Shown: positions 44,701 to 52,284 of the stretch, in pieces
Position numbering within the stretch: position 1 is the stretch's first letter
Layout: each line of letters opens with the position of its first letter
Assembly: GCA_902363675.1 (NCBI GenBank)
Contig: CABJAV010000013.1
Coordinates: forward strand, 1-64,000
Reading direction: 5' to 3'
From: Lachnospiraceae bacterium
GTDB taxonomy: Bacteria; Bacillota; Clostridia; Lachnospirales; Lachnospiraceae
DNA length: 64,000 nucleotides
Notes under the pieces: model-generated
What the model was told of the DNA's origin: nothing
Database searches by the model: none
Seen by the model: the letters and a program-made list of their open reading frames with translations, nothing else
Program-made: the position numbers and the translations under genes

Positions 44701-45290
44701 ATGCGGTCATTATCGGGCATACGCAGTTTGAAAAGATACCGCTTTCAACGGAAAGACAGGCTGCCATGATTGAGCGGCAGATAACGGAAATAGAAATGGC
44801 AATCGAAGCAGTCAAGGCGGAAAAGGGAGAGCGTTACACCATTAAGCAGATGGAAAAGACGAAAAAATCTTTAAGCGCAAGGCTGAGCCGATTAAACGAT
44901 ACTTCCCGCAAGGACAACGTAGTAACTTTTGAACAGCTTGGTGTTGACAGGCTGTTTGTAGACGAGAGCCACAATTATAAGAACCTTTTCTTATACACCA
45001 AGATGCGGAACGTGGCGGGTATTGCACAGACAGAAGCACAGAAGTCCTCGGATATGTTTGCAAAGTGTCAGTACATGGACGAGCTGACAGGCGGCAAGGG
45101 CATTACCTTTGCCACAGGTACGCCGATTTCCAACAGTATGACGGAGCTTTATACGAATATGCGCTATCTGCAATACAATACGCTCCAGAAACTTGGTCTT
45201 GGCAATTTCGACAGTTGGGCGGCTACTTTCGGAGAAACGCAGACCGCCATAGAGCTTGCACCGGAGGGCTATACTTTAGTAAGACGATAA
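38781..45290 (+). pseudogene. N6-methylase/SNF2-helicase giant gene, 5' part, interrupted by IME2
   Basis: The open part encodes 2169 residues; the last 7 come from IME2. N-terminal ArdC-like region (about 1-120), a disordered linker (about 290-430), two related LPD-type repeats (about 480-590 and 690-800), another LPD-like domain (about 940-1090), then an adenine methylase ([14 protein letters not shown] at 1227-1240; NVPF at 1294-1297 replaces NPPF) and a SNF2 helicase N-lobe with Walker A GAGKT at 1900-1904 and DESH at 2061-2064. Motifs IV-VI are at 52285-54138. Excision restores about 2778 residues. Such proteins are thought to modify and protect ICE DNA. Ribosome site GGAGG; terminator-like hairpin just upstream. 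Confidence 0.9.
39679..40032 (+). CDS. tnpV: TnpV overprinted in the SNF2 gene (+1 frame)
   Basis: A complete 117-residue TnpV family protein ([36 protein letters not shown], end [10 protein letters not shown]) encoded wholly inside the SNF2 giant gene in another frame. It has its own start (ATG ATG at 39679/39682) and AAAGGAG at 39667-39673. The SNF2 frame here gives a Gly/Asp/Glu/Arg/Thr-rich linker with no recognisable fold (residues about 300-417), as expected if this coding capacity was created by the TnpV frame. So this looks like a true dual-coding segment rather than a shadow. Confidence 0.82.
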   Translation: MMNLIYEKNGDYQIPMVVMDEQPKEVLTKYGLMRKKFLQEHKNGVYTGLLLSGKLKEHLLMIQEQAEERMELLTGQMKEREGITEQMKVENQMLWVAKMNSIVHSAEEIVMTELIYS

Positions 45291-45462
45291 ATAATGCGTT
45301 CCTAAATTGAAAATAGGATATCAAAATCGGTTTTGGAACTTCAAGATTTTTTTTGATTTTCTTGAAAAACAGTTCCGCTTTGTACCCCTATTTTCTCCTA
45401 TTAGTAGAGGGAGTAATACTTTTAATACTAAACAGATTACATAAGGAAAGGAGGTTAAGAGA
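45269..45462 (+). other. attL: Left end of IME2 (attachment arm and recombinase leader)
   Basis: No gene beyond the SNF2-frame stop at 45288-45290. A loose inverted repeat (GGAACTTCAAGA... with TCTTGAAAAACAGTTCC, 45344-45386 region) and the AT-rich GTAATACTTTTAATACTA (45412-45430) precede the recombinase gene and could hold its promoter and the enzyme's binding arm. Ribosome site GGAAAGGAGG at 45445-45454. Confidence 0.55.
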
Positions 45463-47583
45463 ATGTCAAGGACTTCAAAGATTACAGCACTTTATGAGCG
45501 TTTATCAAGAGATGATGACCTTAATGGTGAGTCAAATTCAATAACCAACCAAAAACAATACTTGGAAGATTACGCCCGAAGAAATGGCTTTACGAATATC
45601 CGCCATTTTACTGACGATGGTTTTTCGGGTGTGAATTTCAATCGTCCGAGTTTTCAGGAGTTGATTAAGGAAGTAGAAGCAGGAAATGTCGCAACGATTA
45701 TTGTTAAGGATATGAGCCGATTAGGACGAAACTATCTGCAAGTCGGCTTTTATACGGAAGTTCTGTTCCCACAGAAAGATGTCCGTTTTCTTGCAATAAA
45801 CAACAGCATTGACAGTAATAATGCTTCTGATAATGACTTTGCCCCATTTTTGAATATAATGAACGAATGGTACGCCAAAGACACAAGCAATAAAATCAAG
45901 GCTGTGTTTGACGCCCGTATGAAAGACGGGAAGCGTTGCAGTGGTTCAATCCCTTATGGATATAACCGATTAGCAACCGACAAACAAACGCTTGTCGTTG
46001 ACCCTGTGGCTTCTGAGGTAGTAAAGCGTATCTTTCTGCTTGCCAACGAGGGAAAAAGTCCGAGAGCAATCGCTGAATTGCTTACCGAAGAAAAGGTTTT
46101 AATTCCGGCGGCACACGCAAGGGAATATCACCCCGAACAGTATAATGGAATAAAGTTTACAGACCCGTATCTTTGGGGAATGTCAACCATAAGAGGGATT
46201 TTAAGCAGACAGGAATATCTCGGTCATACCGTTTTGCGTAAATCGGTCAGTACGAATTTCAAACTGCACAAAAGGAAGAATACCGATGAAGATGAACAGT
46301 ATGTATTTTATAATACGCACGAGCCTATCATCACGCAGGAACTTTGGGACAGCGTTCAGAAGCGAAAGAAACGAGCAAACAGAACAGCCACAAAAGGTAC
46401 GCATAGCAACCGTTTAAGCGGTTATCTGTACTGTGCAGATTGTGGAAGAAGAATGACCCTGCAAACGCATTACAGTAAAAAAGACCGTTCGGTGCAGTAT
46501 TCTTACCGTTGCGGTGGGTATGCAAGCAAAGTAAACTCCTGCTCTGCCCATTCAATTAGTGCTGATAATGTTGAAACCTTGATATTATCGGCTGTAAAAC
46601 GATTATCAAGATTTGTTCTGAATGACGAAGAAGCCTTTGCAAAAGAACTTCAAGCCTTATGGAATGAAAAGCAGACAGAAAAGCCAAAGCAGAATAAATC
46701 GGAATTGCTCCGTTTTCAGAAGCGATACGATGAGCTTTCCAAACTCATTCGTGGTTTGTATGAAAATCTTGTTTCGGGTTTACTGCCCGAAAGACAGTAC
46801 AAGCAACTGATGAAGCAGTACGATGACGAGCAGGCTGAACTGGAAACGAAGATTGAAGTAATGGAAAAGGAACTTGCCGAAGAAAAAGTAAATGCTGTTG
46901 ATATTAAGCATTTCATTTCTTTAATTCGCAAGTGCAAAGAGCCGACAGAAATTTCCGATTTGATGTTTGCTGAACTCATTGACAAGATTGTGGTATATGA
47001 AGCAGAGGGTGTGGGAAAAGCAAGGACACAAAAGGTTGATATTTACTTCAACTATGTCGGGCGGGTCGATATTGCCTATACAGAAGAAGAACTTGCTGAA
47101 ATAAAGGCACAGGAAGAACAGATCGAGATGGAACGCTTGGCAAAACAGCGTGAGCGTGAAAAAGCCTACCGAGAGAAGCGAAAGGCGAAAAAACTCGCTG
47201 AAACCGGTGGAGAAATCGTCAAGACAAAGATATGCCCTCACTGTCAAAAAGAGTTTGTGCCTACAAGTAACCGACAGATATTCTGTTCAAAGGATTGCTG
47301 CTATCAGGCAAGGCAGGACCAAAAGAAAGCCGACAGAGAAGCAGAAAGAGGAAATCATTATTATCGTCAGCGTGTCTGTGCTGTGTGTGGCAGTACCTAC
47401 TGGCCTACACATAGTCAGCAGAAATTCTGTTCCGAGGAATGTCAAAAGCAAAACCACAACGAGAAATCTTTGGAATTTTATCACAAGAAGCAAAAGGAGA
47501 AATCAGAATGCAAAGATTTATTACAGACGAAAGAACTGGTATCCAGTACGAACTCATCGGAGATTATTACTATCCCTGCTTGA
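45463..47583 (+). CDS. tnpX: TnpX-like large serine recombinase of IME2
   Basis: A 706-residue recombinase, the size of Tn4451 TnpX. Catalytic Ser15 lies in YERLSRDDD; GFSGVNFNRPSF and VKDMSRLGRNYLQ complete the resolvase domain. The recombinase domain and zinc ribbon (CADCGRRM ... CGGYASKVNSC) follow, then a coiled coil and a DUF4368-like part, and near the end two further Cys-rich fingers (CPHCQKEF...FCSKDC and CAVCGSTY...FCSEEC), which are unusual and may bind DNA or protein. Ribosome site AAAGGAGG. It overlaps tnpV by 76 bases in another frame. Confidence 0.93.
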   Translation: MSRTSKITALYERLSRDDDLNGESNSITNQKQYLEDYARRNGFTNIRHFTDDGFSGVNFNRPSFQELIKEVEAGNVATIIVKDMSRLGRNYLQVGFYTEVLFPQKDVRFLAINNSIDSNNASDNDFAPFLNIMNEWYAKDTSNKIKAVFDARMKDGKRCSGSIPYGYNRLATDKQTLVVDPVASEVVKRIFLLANEGKSPRAIAELLTEEKVLIPAAHAREYHPEQYNGIKFTDPYLWGMSTIRGILSRQEYLGHTVLRKSVSTNFKLHKRKNTDEDEQYVFYNTHEPIITQELWDSVQKRKKRANRTATKGTHSNRLSGYLYCADCGRRMTLQTHYSKKDRSVQYSYRCGGYASKVNSCSAHSISADNVETLILSAVKRLSRFVLNDEEAFAKELQALWNEKQTEKPKQNKSELLRFQKRYDELSKLIRGLYENLVSGLLPERQYKQLMKQYDDEQAELETKIEVMEKELAEEKVNAVDIKHFISLIRKCKEPTEISDLMFAELIDKIVVYEAEGVGKARTQKVDIYFNYVGRVDIAYTEEELAEIKAQEEQIEMERLAKQREREKAYREKRKAKKLAETGGEIVKTKICPHCQKEFVPTSNRQIFCSKDCCYQARQDQKKADREAERGNHYYRQRVCAVCGSTYWPTHSQQKFCSEECQKQNHNEKSLEFYHKKQKEKSECKDLLQTKELVSSTNSSEIITIPA

Positions 47584-47885
47584 CGATAGAAAACGAAGAA
47601 CCGTCTACGCTCATAAAATACGGAAGAACGAGGGAAAAATATTTAAGGGAACACAAGAAAGTCTTATATTTCAATCTGCTTACAAGCGGAAAGTTATATG
47701 AACACCTTGCTGAAATTGATACTTCGGCGTGTAATATGGCGGAGTATCTGATAAAGGAAATGGCAAGAAAACAAGGTGTGACGGAACAACTGAAAGCGGA
47801 GGATATGATGAGATGGGTCGGATTGATGAATAATATCCGAGCCTGTGCAGATGAGATTGTATTGAACGATATTGTGTATTCCTAA
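47508..47885 (+). CDS. tnpV: Transposon-encoded protein TnpV
   Basis: A 125-residue TnpV family protein; ATG 47508 follows AAAAGGAGAAATC and gives MQRFITDERTGIQYELIGDY. Features: KYGRTREKYLREHKKVLYFN, LLTSGKLYEHLAEIDTSACN, end EIVLNDIVYS. It overlaps the last 76 bases of the recombinase gene, as tnpV does in related elements. A terminator follows (47906-47940). Role unknown; probably linked to the recombinase by translation. Confidence 0.9.
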   Translation: MQRFITDERTGIQYELIGDYYYPCLTIENEEPSTLIKYGRTREKYLREHKKVLYFNLLTSGKLYEHLAEIDTSACNMAEYLIKEMARKQGVTEQLKAEDMMRWVGLMNNIRACADEIVLNDIVYS

Positions 47886-47905
47886 TAGCATACCAGCCGA
47901 AAAGG

Positions 47906-47940
47906 AACTGCTGTCTTAATTGATGGCAGTTTTCTTTTTC
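47906..47940 (+). terminator. Terminator after tnpX-tnpV
   Basis: AACTGC (47907-47912) with GTC pairs with GAT and GCAGTT (47926-47931), followed by TTCTTTTT. Confidence 0.75.
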
Positions 47941-47949
47941 GGGAAGTAT

Positions 47950-47976
47950 TCAAGAAGTCATTAAGTTGTGAGTGTA
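47950..47976 (+). repeat. 27-bp inverted repeat, left arm
   Basis: Starts TCAAGAAGTCATTAAGT and matches the reverse complement of 51970-51996 at 25 of 27 positions. The pair brackets the cargo-plus-mobilization half of IME2. Confidence 0.9.
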
Positions 47977-47995
47977 GTCGAAGTAGTTTGAAGTA

Positions 47996-48024
47996 TTGAA
48001 AAAAATGATGACTTTTGTTATAAT
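47996..48024 (+). promoter_or_regulatory. Promoter of the PBP-like cargo gene
   Basis: TTGAAA (47996-48001), 17-base spacer, TATAAT (48019-48024); the ATG is at 48082. A strong housekeeping-type promoter independent of the recombinase operon. Confidence 0.85.
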
Positions 48025-48081
48025 GTTTAATGGAAGGTTGTATTTTATAAGGAATAACGAAATGAATTTGTAGGTGAGAGT

Positions 48082-49029
48082 ATGAAGAAGAATAGAAAAT
48101 ACAAAAAGATAAAGATAATAATGGTTTTTACAACAGTCTTGCTTATAGCGTTTGTAGCAGTAGTTGGATTATATAAAACAGGGATTTATCGTTTTGATTT
48201 TTTTAAGGATGTGTATAAAAAAATCGATTTTCAACTGAGTACAAATGAGCTTAACATTCCTCAGGACGCTCTTTCGTTTTCTGTTTATGATATTGAACAG
48301 GGTGAATATTTATTTTACGAGGGAGATAGCCAATTGCCCACAGTAGCAAGTTTGGCAAAACTATTTGTCATTGACTATGCTTTGACAAAAGTTAACTTGG
48401 AAGATGTTATTGAAGTAAATCAAGAGGTATTGGATCTTGTGCCGGCTGGGTCATCTTTAGCAAATCTAAAAGTTGGGAAGTACACAGTAAAAGAAATAAT
48501 GGAAGCTATGCTTGTTCCTTCGGGAAACGATGCTGCCTATTCGTTGGCATATTATATTGCTAAAAATGAATTAGGAGAGGGCTATACAGCAACGGAATAT
48601 ATAAATTATTTTATGACAGAGCTAAGTGAGTATTTAATTGAAGAAGGCTATTCTAAAACAAATTTGTATAATGATCCGAGCGGGGCAGCTATGTCAGCCG
48701 ATACACATTTGGATGATATTAATCGTGTAGCCTTGAAGCTTTATAATTATGATTTTGTTAAAGAATGTGTAGGGAAAAGCACTTTCTCAATTCAAACTCC
48801 ACAAGGTGAATTTACTTGGAAAAATACCAATAAGTTTTTAGATAAAAAGTCACCGTACTATAATGAAAATGTAAAAGGAATAAAAACAGGAACTATGGCA
48901 TCTTCCTATAATATTGTTGTTCTTTATAAAAAAGATGGCAAGGAATATTTGATTACCTGCTTGGCATCATTATCAGATGAAGGAAGATATAAAGCAGTGC
49001 AGTCCGCTATAAATACAATTATTAAATGA
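48082..49029 (+). CDS. Membrane-anchored penicillin-binding-protein-like serine peptidase
   Basis: A 315-residue protein: a basic N-terminus, one membrane span (about residues 10-31), then an extracellular domain of the serine D,D-peptidase/beta-lactamase fold. All three motifs are intact: Ser90-x-x-Lys93 (SLAK), Ser147-Gly-Asn149 and Lys268-Thr-Gly270. The layout resembles S11-type D-alanyl-D-alanine carboxypeptidases (PBP5-like) more than class A beta-lactamases, as no ExxLN motif is clear. It is AT-richer than the genes around it, has its own promoter and terminator, and is probably a cargo gene affecting the cell wall. Whether it binds or breaks beta-lactams cannot be told from sequence. 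Ribosome site GTAGGTGAGAG. Confidence 0.85.
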   Translation: MKKNRKYKKIKIIMVFTTVLLIAFVAVVGLYKTGIYRFDFFKDVYKKIDFQLSTNELNIPQDALSFSVYDIEQGEYLFYEGDSQLPTVASLAKLFVIDYALTKVNLEDVIEVNQEVLDLVPAGSSLANLKVGKYTVKEIMEAMLVPSGNDAAYSLAYYIAKNELGEGYTATEYINYFMTELSEYLIEEGYSKTNLYNDPSGAAMSADTHLDDINRVALKLYNYDFVKECVGKSTFSIQTPQGEFTWKNTNKFLDKKSPYYNENVKGIKTGTMASSYNIVVLYKKDGKEYLITCLASLSDEGRYKAVQSAINTIIK

Positions 49030-49117
49030 TGTCGAAATATCTTTTAATTAAAGCGTTAAAGTGTCGTGGACAAGATAAAGATTAGTTTGGTGAAACAACA
49101 ATAGTTGAAGTACGAAA

Positions 49118-49144
49118 AACATCGTAGAAATACGGTGTTTTTTG
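49118..49144 (+). terminator. Terminator after the PBP-like gene
   Basis: AACATCGTA (49118-49126) pairs with TACGGTGTT (49131-49139) around GAAA, with one G-T, followed by T5. The stretch 49145-49321 has no gene but carries GCCCGATTTTCGCCCCGA (49233-49250), related to 18343-18359 of IME1. Confidence 0.85.
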
Positions 49145-49321
49145 TTACCCCAAACCCTACAATTTTATACATAACCACAGGTTAGTACAAATACCTTGTG
49201 TGATTTTTTGAAAGGCTTAGAAAGGCAATTTTGCCCGATTTTCGCCCCGAGAAATGACAGAAACAAGGCAGTAAGTATCTTCCCTGTGGTTTTTTGTTTT
49301 CAGGCGGAAAGGAGGATTGAT

Positions 49322-49513
49322 ATGCCGAGAATGAGTAAGAAACGGAAACAAGAGTGGGCATTGTTTCTGAATGAAAGAAATCGCATTACCTACAACGAAC
49401 TTTGCAGAAAATGCAGTAATGACTGTAAGCAGAGTTTCCGCTGTATCGTGGTGCTCTGCCTGAAGTATTTATCGAAAAGGAGAACGAAGAACAATGATGA
49501 AAATGGAAAATGA
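49322..49513 (+). CDS. Small Cys-rich element protein (relative of the IME1 gene)
   Basis: A 63-residue basic protein, MPRMSKKRKQEWALFLNERN, with CRKCSNDC and a further Cys in VVLCLKYL, the same arrangement as the 18391-18579 gene of IME1. ATG 49322 has GGAAAGGAGG; a longer frame to 49196 is unlikely. It overlaps the next gene by 20 bases. Its presence next to replication genes in two elements with unrelated relaxases suggests a shared replication or control module. Confidence 0.78.
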   Translation: MPRMSKKRKQEWALFLNERNRITYNELCRKCSNDCKQSFRCIVVLCLKYLSKRRTKNNDENGK

Positions 49514-50513
49514 GATGAATGTAAATGTACCGCTTGAAATTATCAAGGCAAGTGAGATTGAACCGAAAGAAGTGAAATGGCTGTGGTATCCGTATATTCC
49601 GTTCGGCAAGGTTACGCTCTTGCAGGGCGATCCTGGCGATGGGAAAAGCAAGTTAATGCTTTCCATAGCCGCCCTGCTCTCAAAGGGAGAACCTCTCCCC
49701 TTTACCGAAGAAGAAACAGAGCCTATGACAGTCATCTATCAGACAACGGAAGATGATGCAGACGATACGGTAGTCCCCCGTTTTAACTCTGCCGGTGGGA
49801 ACGGAGAAAATCTTATCTTCATCAAAGAAGATGAAAAATCTTTATCCTTTGGAGATAACCGTATTGCTGAAGCAATCGAAAGGTATCACGCAAAACTTTT
49901 AATTCTTGACCCGATGAGTTCCTATATCGGAGAGAACTGTTCAATGAACAATGCCAACGAAACAAGGGCAGAGTTTAATCACTTGATTGCAGTTGCAAAA
50001 AATACAGGCTGTGCCATCGTGATTATCGCTCATATGAACAAGATGAGAGATACCAACCCTCTTTATCGTACCAACGGTTCTATTGATATTGCGGGTGCTG
50101 CAAGAAGTATTCTTGCAATCACACGCACACCGAACAAAGAAGCACCGGCGGAAAGATATATGGTTCAAGTGAAATCCAACCTTGCCCCGACAGGCTCTGC
50201 AATTCTCTTTGAGGTTGCAGAAAAGGGAGTGGACTTTATTTCTGAAATGGAAATGACAGCAGAAGAAGCGTTCCAGTCCCTTGCCCCTAAAATGGGCAGA
50301 CCGAACGACAAGGAAATCAAGGCGAAAGAATTTCTTTTAGAAATGCTGAAAGACGGAGAAATGCTTTCTTCGGATTGCGAAGAAAGACTTGAAGCCGCAG
50401 GGTTCAAGAAATCGACCATCAAAAAGGCAAAGAAGAAAGCAGGCGTTATCTCACGAAAACGAGGCTTTCTGTGGTACTGGTCTTTGCCGATGGGCGATAT
50501 ACCGAGAGAATAA
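49494..50513 (+). CDS. RepA-like hexameric-helicase ATPase (AAA_25)
   Basis: A 339-residue RecA-fold ATPase with Walker A GDPGDGKS at residues 45-52 and a Walker B strand KLLILDPMSSYIG. IIAHMNKM, TNGSIDIAGAARSI and ITRTPN follow as in RSF1010 RepA-type helicases and the AAA_25 family. The last about 80 residues are a wHTH-like domain (LSSDCEERLEAAGFKKSTIKKA). It likely unwinds DNA for replication of the excised IME2. The ATG ATG start lies within the preceding gene with AAAGGAGAACG upstream. Confidence 0.87.
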   Translation: MMKMENEMNVNVPLEIIKASEIEPKEVKWLWYPYIPFGKVTLLQGDPGDGKSKLMLSIAALLSKGEPLPFTEEETEPMTVIYQTTEDDADDTVVPRFNSAGGNGENLIFIKEDEKSLSFGDNRIAEAIERYHAKLLILDPMSSYIGENCSMNNANETRAEFNHLIAVAKNTGCAIVIIAHMNKMRDTNPLYRTNGSIDIAGAARSILAITRTPNKEAPAERYMVQVKSNLAPTGSAILFEVAEKGVDFISEMEMTAEEAFQSLAPKMGRPNDKEIKAKEFLLEMLKDGEMLSSDCEERLEAAGFKKSTIKKAKKKAGVISRKRGFLWYWSLPMGDIPRE

Positions 50514-50517
50514 AAGC

Positions 50518-50553
50518 AGGCTGTCTGATGGCGGGACAGTCTGTTTTTATGAT
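50518..50553 (+). terminator. Terminator-like hairpin after the RepA-like gene
   Basis: CAGGCTGTC (50518-50526) pairs with GACAGTCTG (50536-50544) apart from one G-T, followed by T5. Confidence 0.7.
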
Positions 50554-50599
50554 TGAGGTATCTAAAGGAGGTCAAGGGGGAACTCCCTTGCCCACGACA

Positions 50600-50665
50600 T
50601 CTTTGCAGACGAAGTCTGAAAGTGTCATAGTGGGTTACACACATTCAAAGAATGTTGTGTAATGG
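50600..50665 (+). other. oriT: Predicted oriT of IME2 (MobV type)
   Basis: The core ATAGTGGG|TTAC (50627-50638) is close to the MobV nic region of pMV158 (ATAGTGTG|TTA). It is flanked by a hairpin CTTTGCAGAC-GAA-GTCTGAAAG (50601-50622) on the left and ACACATTC-AAA-GAATGTTGTGT (50639-50660) on the right, and lies 30 bases upstream of the mobV gene, where MobV origins are found. Confidence 0.7.
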
Positions 50666-50693
50666 CTTCGCCCTGTCTGGAAAGGAGAGCAAA

Positions 50694-51959
50694 ATGGCAA
50701 AAAACAATAAGGCGGATATGAGTTGTGCAAGGGTAAAAAAGTACACCGCTTCTGATGTGAGTAAGGCAGAAAGACACAACGAACGCAAGAATGAAACCTA
50801 TGAAAATATGAATGTGATTGTGGAACGAATACCCTTTAATGTGCATTTCAAAAAGCCGACAGCCCCGACCTATATGGAACAGTTAAAGCAGATGGAAACA
50901 GACGGTCAGGTGTCGCTTCGTGGGTTAAGGAAAGACGCAACGCTGTTTAATGAGATTGTGATTGATGTGAACACGATGTACTTCGAGCGTAACGGCGGTT
51001 ATGAATACGCAAAGCAGTTTTATGAAGAAGCCTATCATTTTATTGAAGAAAAATTCGGTGCGGACAATGTTATATCGGCGGTAATGCACGCTGATGAAAT
51101 CAATGTAGCCGCAAGCGAAGAACTTGGAAAAGAGGTTTACCACTATCATCTTCACGCTATGGTTCTGCCTGTGGTGGAGAAAGAAATCTTGTGGAGTAAG
51201 CGTTGCAAAGACGAGAAATTGCGAGGAACAGTTAAGGAAGTGGTTAATCAGATTAGCCATTCAAAGAAATGGAAATCGGATATTCCGATGACCGATGAAA
51301 AAGGAAATCCGTTGCTAAGAAAGAACGGGAAACCGATGTTCCGAGCTTCGTACAGCATACTGCAAGATGAATTGTTTCACTATATGACGGAACAAGGGTT
51401 CAAAGGCTTTCAGCGTGGCGAATACGGAAGTACAGCAGAGCATTTGACTTCCCTGCAATATCAAATCCAACAGGACAAAGAGCGATTGGAGAAGTTGCAG
51501 AAGCGTATTCAAAAGGAACAGGTTAAGTATGAGCCTGCCCGTCATATTTCCAAAACCTTAAACGAGATTGACAGTATGGGACAGAAAACATTCACAGGCA
51601 AAATGGCAATTTCCCAAAAGGACTATTCTGAGCTGACTGCCCTTGCCAAAGAGGGTATCACAAGTCGTGCGGAAATCAAAAAATTTGAGCAGAGTGCAAA
51701 TTTTTACCGACAGAAGTATATGGACAGTGCAAACGCATTGGAACGAATGAAAACCAAATACAACGAACTGAAAGAAAAGTGCAGACCTTTTCTTGAAGCG
51801 TTGGAACATTTCCCCGAAGTTGCCAAACTTTTTACCGAAAAAGTGAAGCAACTTTTTTCTTTTAAGGAAGCACAGGAACGAGCCGAAAAAGAAGCAAGGG
51901 AAAAAGAAAGACAGGAGCGTATCAAGGCACGAAAGAGCAAGCGAGGTATGGAAAGATAA
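50694..51959 (+). CDS. mobV: MobV-family relaxase (Mob/Pre, TnpZ-like)
   Basis: A 421-residue relaxase. ATG 50694 follows AAAGGAG. The N-terminal half is the Mob_Pre domain: SCARVKKYTASDVSKAERHNERKN region with the HNER motif, NEIVIDVNTMYFE, and the metal-binding histidines in YHYHLHAMVLPV. The C-terminal half is a long coiled coil with a basic end. Tn4451 carries a MobV relaxase (TnpZ) with TnpV and TnpX, so the gene set is coherent. Its oriT is just upstream. Confidence 0.92.
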   Translation: MAKNNKADMSCARVKKYTASDVSKAERHNERKNETYENMNVIVERIPFNVHFKKPTAPTYMEQLKQMETDGQVSLRGLRKDATLFNEIVIDVNTMYFERNGGYEYAKQFYEEAYHFIEEKFGADNVISAVMHADEINVAASEELGKEVYHYHLHAMVLPVVEKEILWSKRCKDEKLRGTVKEVVNQISHSKKWKSDIPMTDEKGNPLLRKNGKPMFRASYSILQDELFHYMTEQGFKGFQRGEYGSTAEHLTSLQYQIQQDKERLEKLQKRIQKEQVKYEPARHISKTLNEIDSMGQKTFTGKMAISQKDYSELTALAKEGITSRAEIKKFEQSANFYRQKYMDSANALERMKTKYNELKEKCRPFLEALEHFPEVAKLFTEKVKQLFSFKEAQERAEKEAREKERQERIKARKSKRGMER

Positions 51960-51969
51960 CCTTTTCCAT

Positions 51970-51996
51970 TATACTCACGACTTAATGACTTCTTGA
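51970..51996 (-). repeat. 27-bp inverted repeat, right arm
   Basis: Reads TATACTCACGACTTAATGAC and on; reverse complement of the left arm at 47950-47976 with two mismatches. It begins 11 bases after the mobV stop. Confidence 0.9.
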
Positions 51997-52021
51997 TATG
52001 TTCCGATGAAACAGGCTGTAT

Positions 52022-52053
52022 TTGTGGGGTGTTCCAAACGGAATGCCCCACAA
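52022..52053 (+). promoter_or_regulatory. Perfect hairpin upstream of tnpW
   Basis: TTGTGGGGTGTTCC (52022-52035) pairs with GGAATGCCCCACAA (52040-52053) around AAAC, 14 pairs with one or two G-T. No T-run follows, so it is more likely a leader, mRNA-stability or protein-binding element than a terminator. Confidence 0.75.
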
Positions 52054-52082
52054 TCAATTTATGAAAAGGAGAAAATGATTAT

Positions 52083-52271
52083 ATGAAAGAGAATATTTTA
52101 TCTTATACAACACGAATAGGCAAAACAACTTTTATTGTAAATGTGAAGCAATCGGAAAGTGCGAAGAAGCCTTTGAATACGGTGTTTCAAGAGATATGCA
52201 GACACGAGATGTTAGGAGATTTTTCAGCGGATAAATATTTGAATTTAGAAAACTTACAAAAATCATCTTGA
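52083..52271 (+). CDS. tnpW: Transposon-encoded protein TnpW
   Basis: A 62-residue protein with the TnpW pattern: TTRIGKTTFIVNVKQSESAK and a short helical end. ATG 52083 with AAAAGGAGAAAAT. It ends 13 bases before the right edge of IME2. TnpW is a regular companion of TnpX-type recombinases; function unknown. Because it overlaps the region where the recombinase must bind, its expression and excision could compete. Confidence 0.78.
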   Translation: MKENILSYTTRIGKTTFIVNVKQSESAKKPLNTVFQEICRHEMLGDFSADKYLNLENLQKSS

Positions 52272-52284
52272 CAAACTCGTTCCC

